47,876 nt of DNA from Candidatus Roizmanbacteria bacterium RIFOXYC1_FULL_41_16 (GTDB lineage Bacteria > Patescibacteriota > Microgenomatia > UBA1406), in the NCBI GenBank assembly GCA_001788295.1, contig MGBO01000007.1, positions 78,263 to 126,138 of the forward strand. Reading direction: 5' to 3'. Each line of letters opens with the position of its first letter. The first letter of the stretch is position 1. The notes under the pieces are model-generated. The model was not told the DNA's origin, searched no databases, and saw only the letters and a list, made by a program, of their open reading frames with translations. This document shows positions 47,377 through 47,876 of this stretch, piece by piece. Both the position numbers and the translations under genes were made by a program.

Positions 47377-47405
47377 AAGCTCGGAGTAAATTCCGAGCTT
47401 TTTTT
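47377..47405 (+). terminator. Intrinsic terminator after tRNA-Asp
   Basis: AAGCTCGGA-gtaaat-TCCGAGCTT followed by TTTTT. Confidence 0.85.
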
Positions 47406-47436
47406 GATTCGAACTACTCCACGTATTAAAAAATAC

Positions 47437-47715
47437 ATGACATTAAAGTACAAGTATAGCAGAAAAAGCTTGAAGTATCAACCTAGCGGTGCAATTGTGA
47501 TACTTTTTATTCAGCTTGCAAATTCTATTAAAAATCATCTTGGTGTTGGAATTGTTGACCGTATTCTTAACCAACAGCTATTTGACAAAAAAAGGAATCG
47601 TCTTAACGTTAAACAGGCCTGCACTTTGGTCGGCATAAATCCTGCTGTATATACCCAACTTAAACAAACTCACTCTAAAAAAGTTGAGATCCAGACAGGA
47701 GGTGAAAATCTATGA
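47437..47715 (+). CDS. Hypothetical protein (ORF track start 47305 lies inside the tRNA; ATG 47437 preferred)
   Basis: MTLKYKYSRKSLKYQPSGAIVILFIQLANSIKNHLGVGIVDRILNQQLF... Confidence 0.5.
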   Translation: MTLKYKYSRKSLKYQPSGAIVILFIQLANSIKNHLGVGIVDRILNQQLFDKKRNRLNVKQACTLVGINPAVYTQLKQTHSKKVEIQTGGENL

Positions 47716-47876
47716 AAAAGTTACCAGCAATTGGCGGTGATACCGCTTTAAAAATCAAGACCGTTTTAATGACACTATTCATGATAGAGATCTTGTTAGC
47801 TAATTACTTTGCGTATTTATGGTTAACATCAAATACCCACTATTTTGGCCGTTTGTTTAGTGCCAGGGCCATGAAT
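47712..47876 (+). CDS. Membrane protein fragment, truncated by window end
   Basis: MKKLPAIGGDTALKIKTVLMTLFMIEILLANYFAYLWL... open to the last base. Confidence 0.5.
   Translation, partial: MKKLPAIGGDTALKIKTVLMTLFMIEILLANYFAYLWLTSNTHYFGRLFSARAMN

Noticed and set aside
47305-47436. Coding region beginning inside tRNA-Asp (ORF track start 47305)
   Set aside because: This segment is tRNA plus terminator; it is translatable by chance. ATG 47437 is a better start.

Overview
This 47.9 kb window looks like part of a Candidate Phyla Radiation (Patescibacteria) bacterial genome; that placement is inferred from gene content and was not tested. It has four blocks. (1) About 1-11.66 kb is an AT-rich accessory region: VOC protein, BcsA-like glycosyltransferase, an internally deleted IS3-type element, a minus-strand three-gene operon (peptidase E-like, a catalytic-core-only archaeal-type AlaRS homologue, an archaeal-type S-adenosylmethionine synthetase), and a large NACHT/STAND-like protein that appears to lack its NTPase half. 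It ends flush at the 3' end of a tRNA-Glu gene. (2) 11.66-25.9 kb carries GIY-YIG, greA, lysS, HAD, rdgB, a divergent ksgA, serS, secA, a DsbA-like gene and an envelope/glycosyltransferase cluster. (3) 25.9-43.8 kb has a small toxin/antitoxin-like cassette, then tuf and a long S10-spc-alpha ribosomal protein run with no rpmD. This run includes secY, an adenylate kinase fused to a second kinase-like domain, map, infA, rpmJ, rpoA, rplQ, rplM and rpsI. (4) 43.8 kb to the end has VanW, a membrane-anchored solute-binding protein, LysM and tRNA-Asp. The strongest candidates for something undescribed are the AlaRS-like/MAT/peptidase E operon, a promoter plus leader ORF plus antiterminator/terminator between rpsJ and rplC, the Adk fusion, and KsgA with an altered catalytic motif. 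All homology calls come from reading motifs by eye; no search was run.
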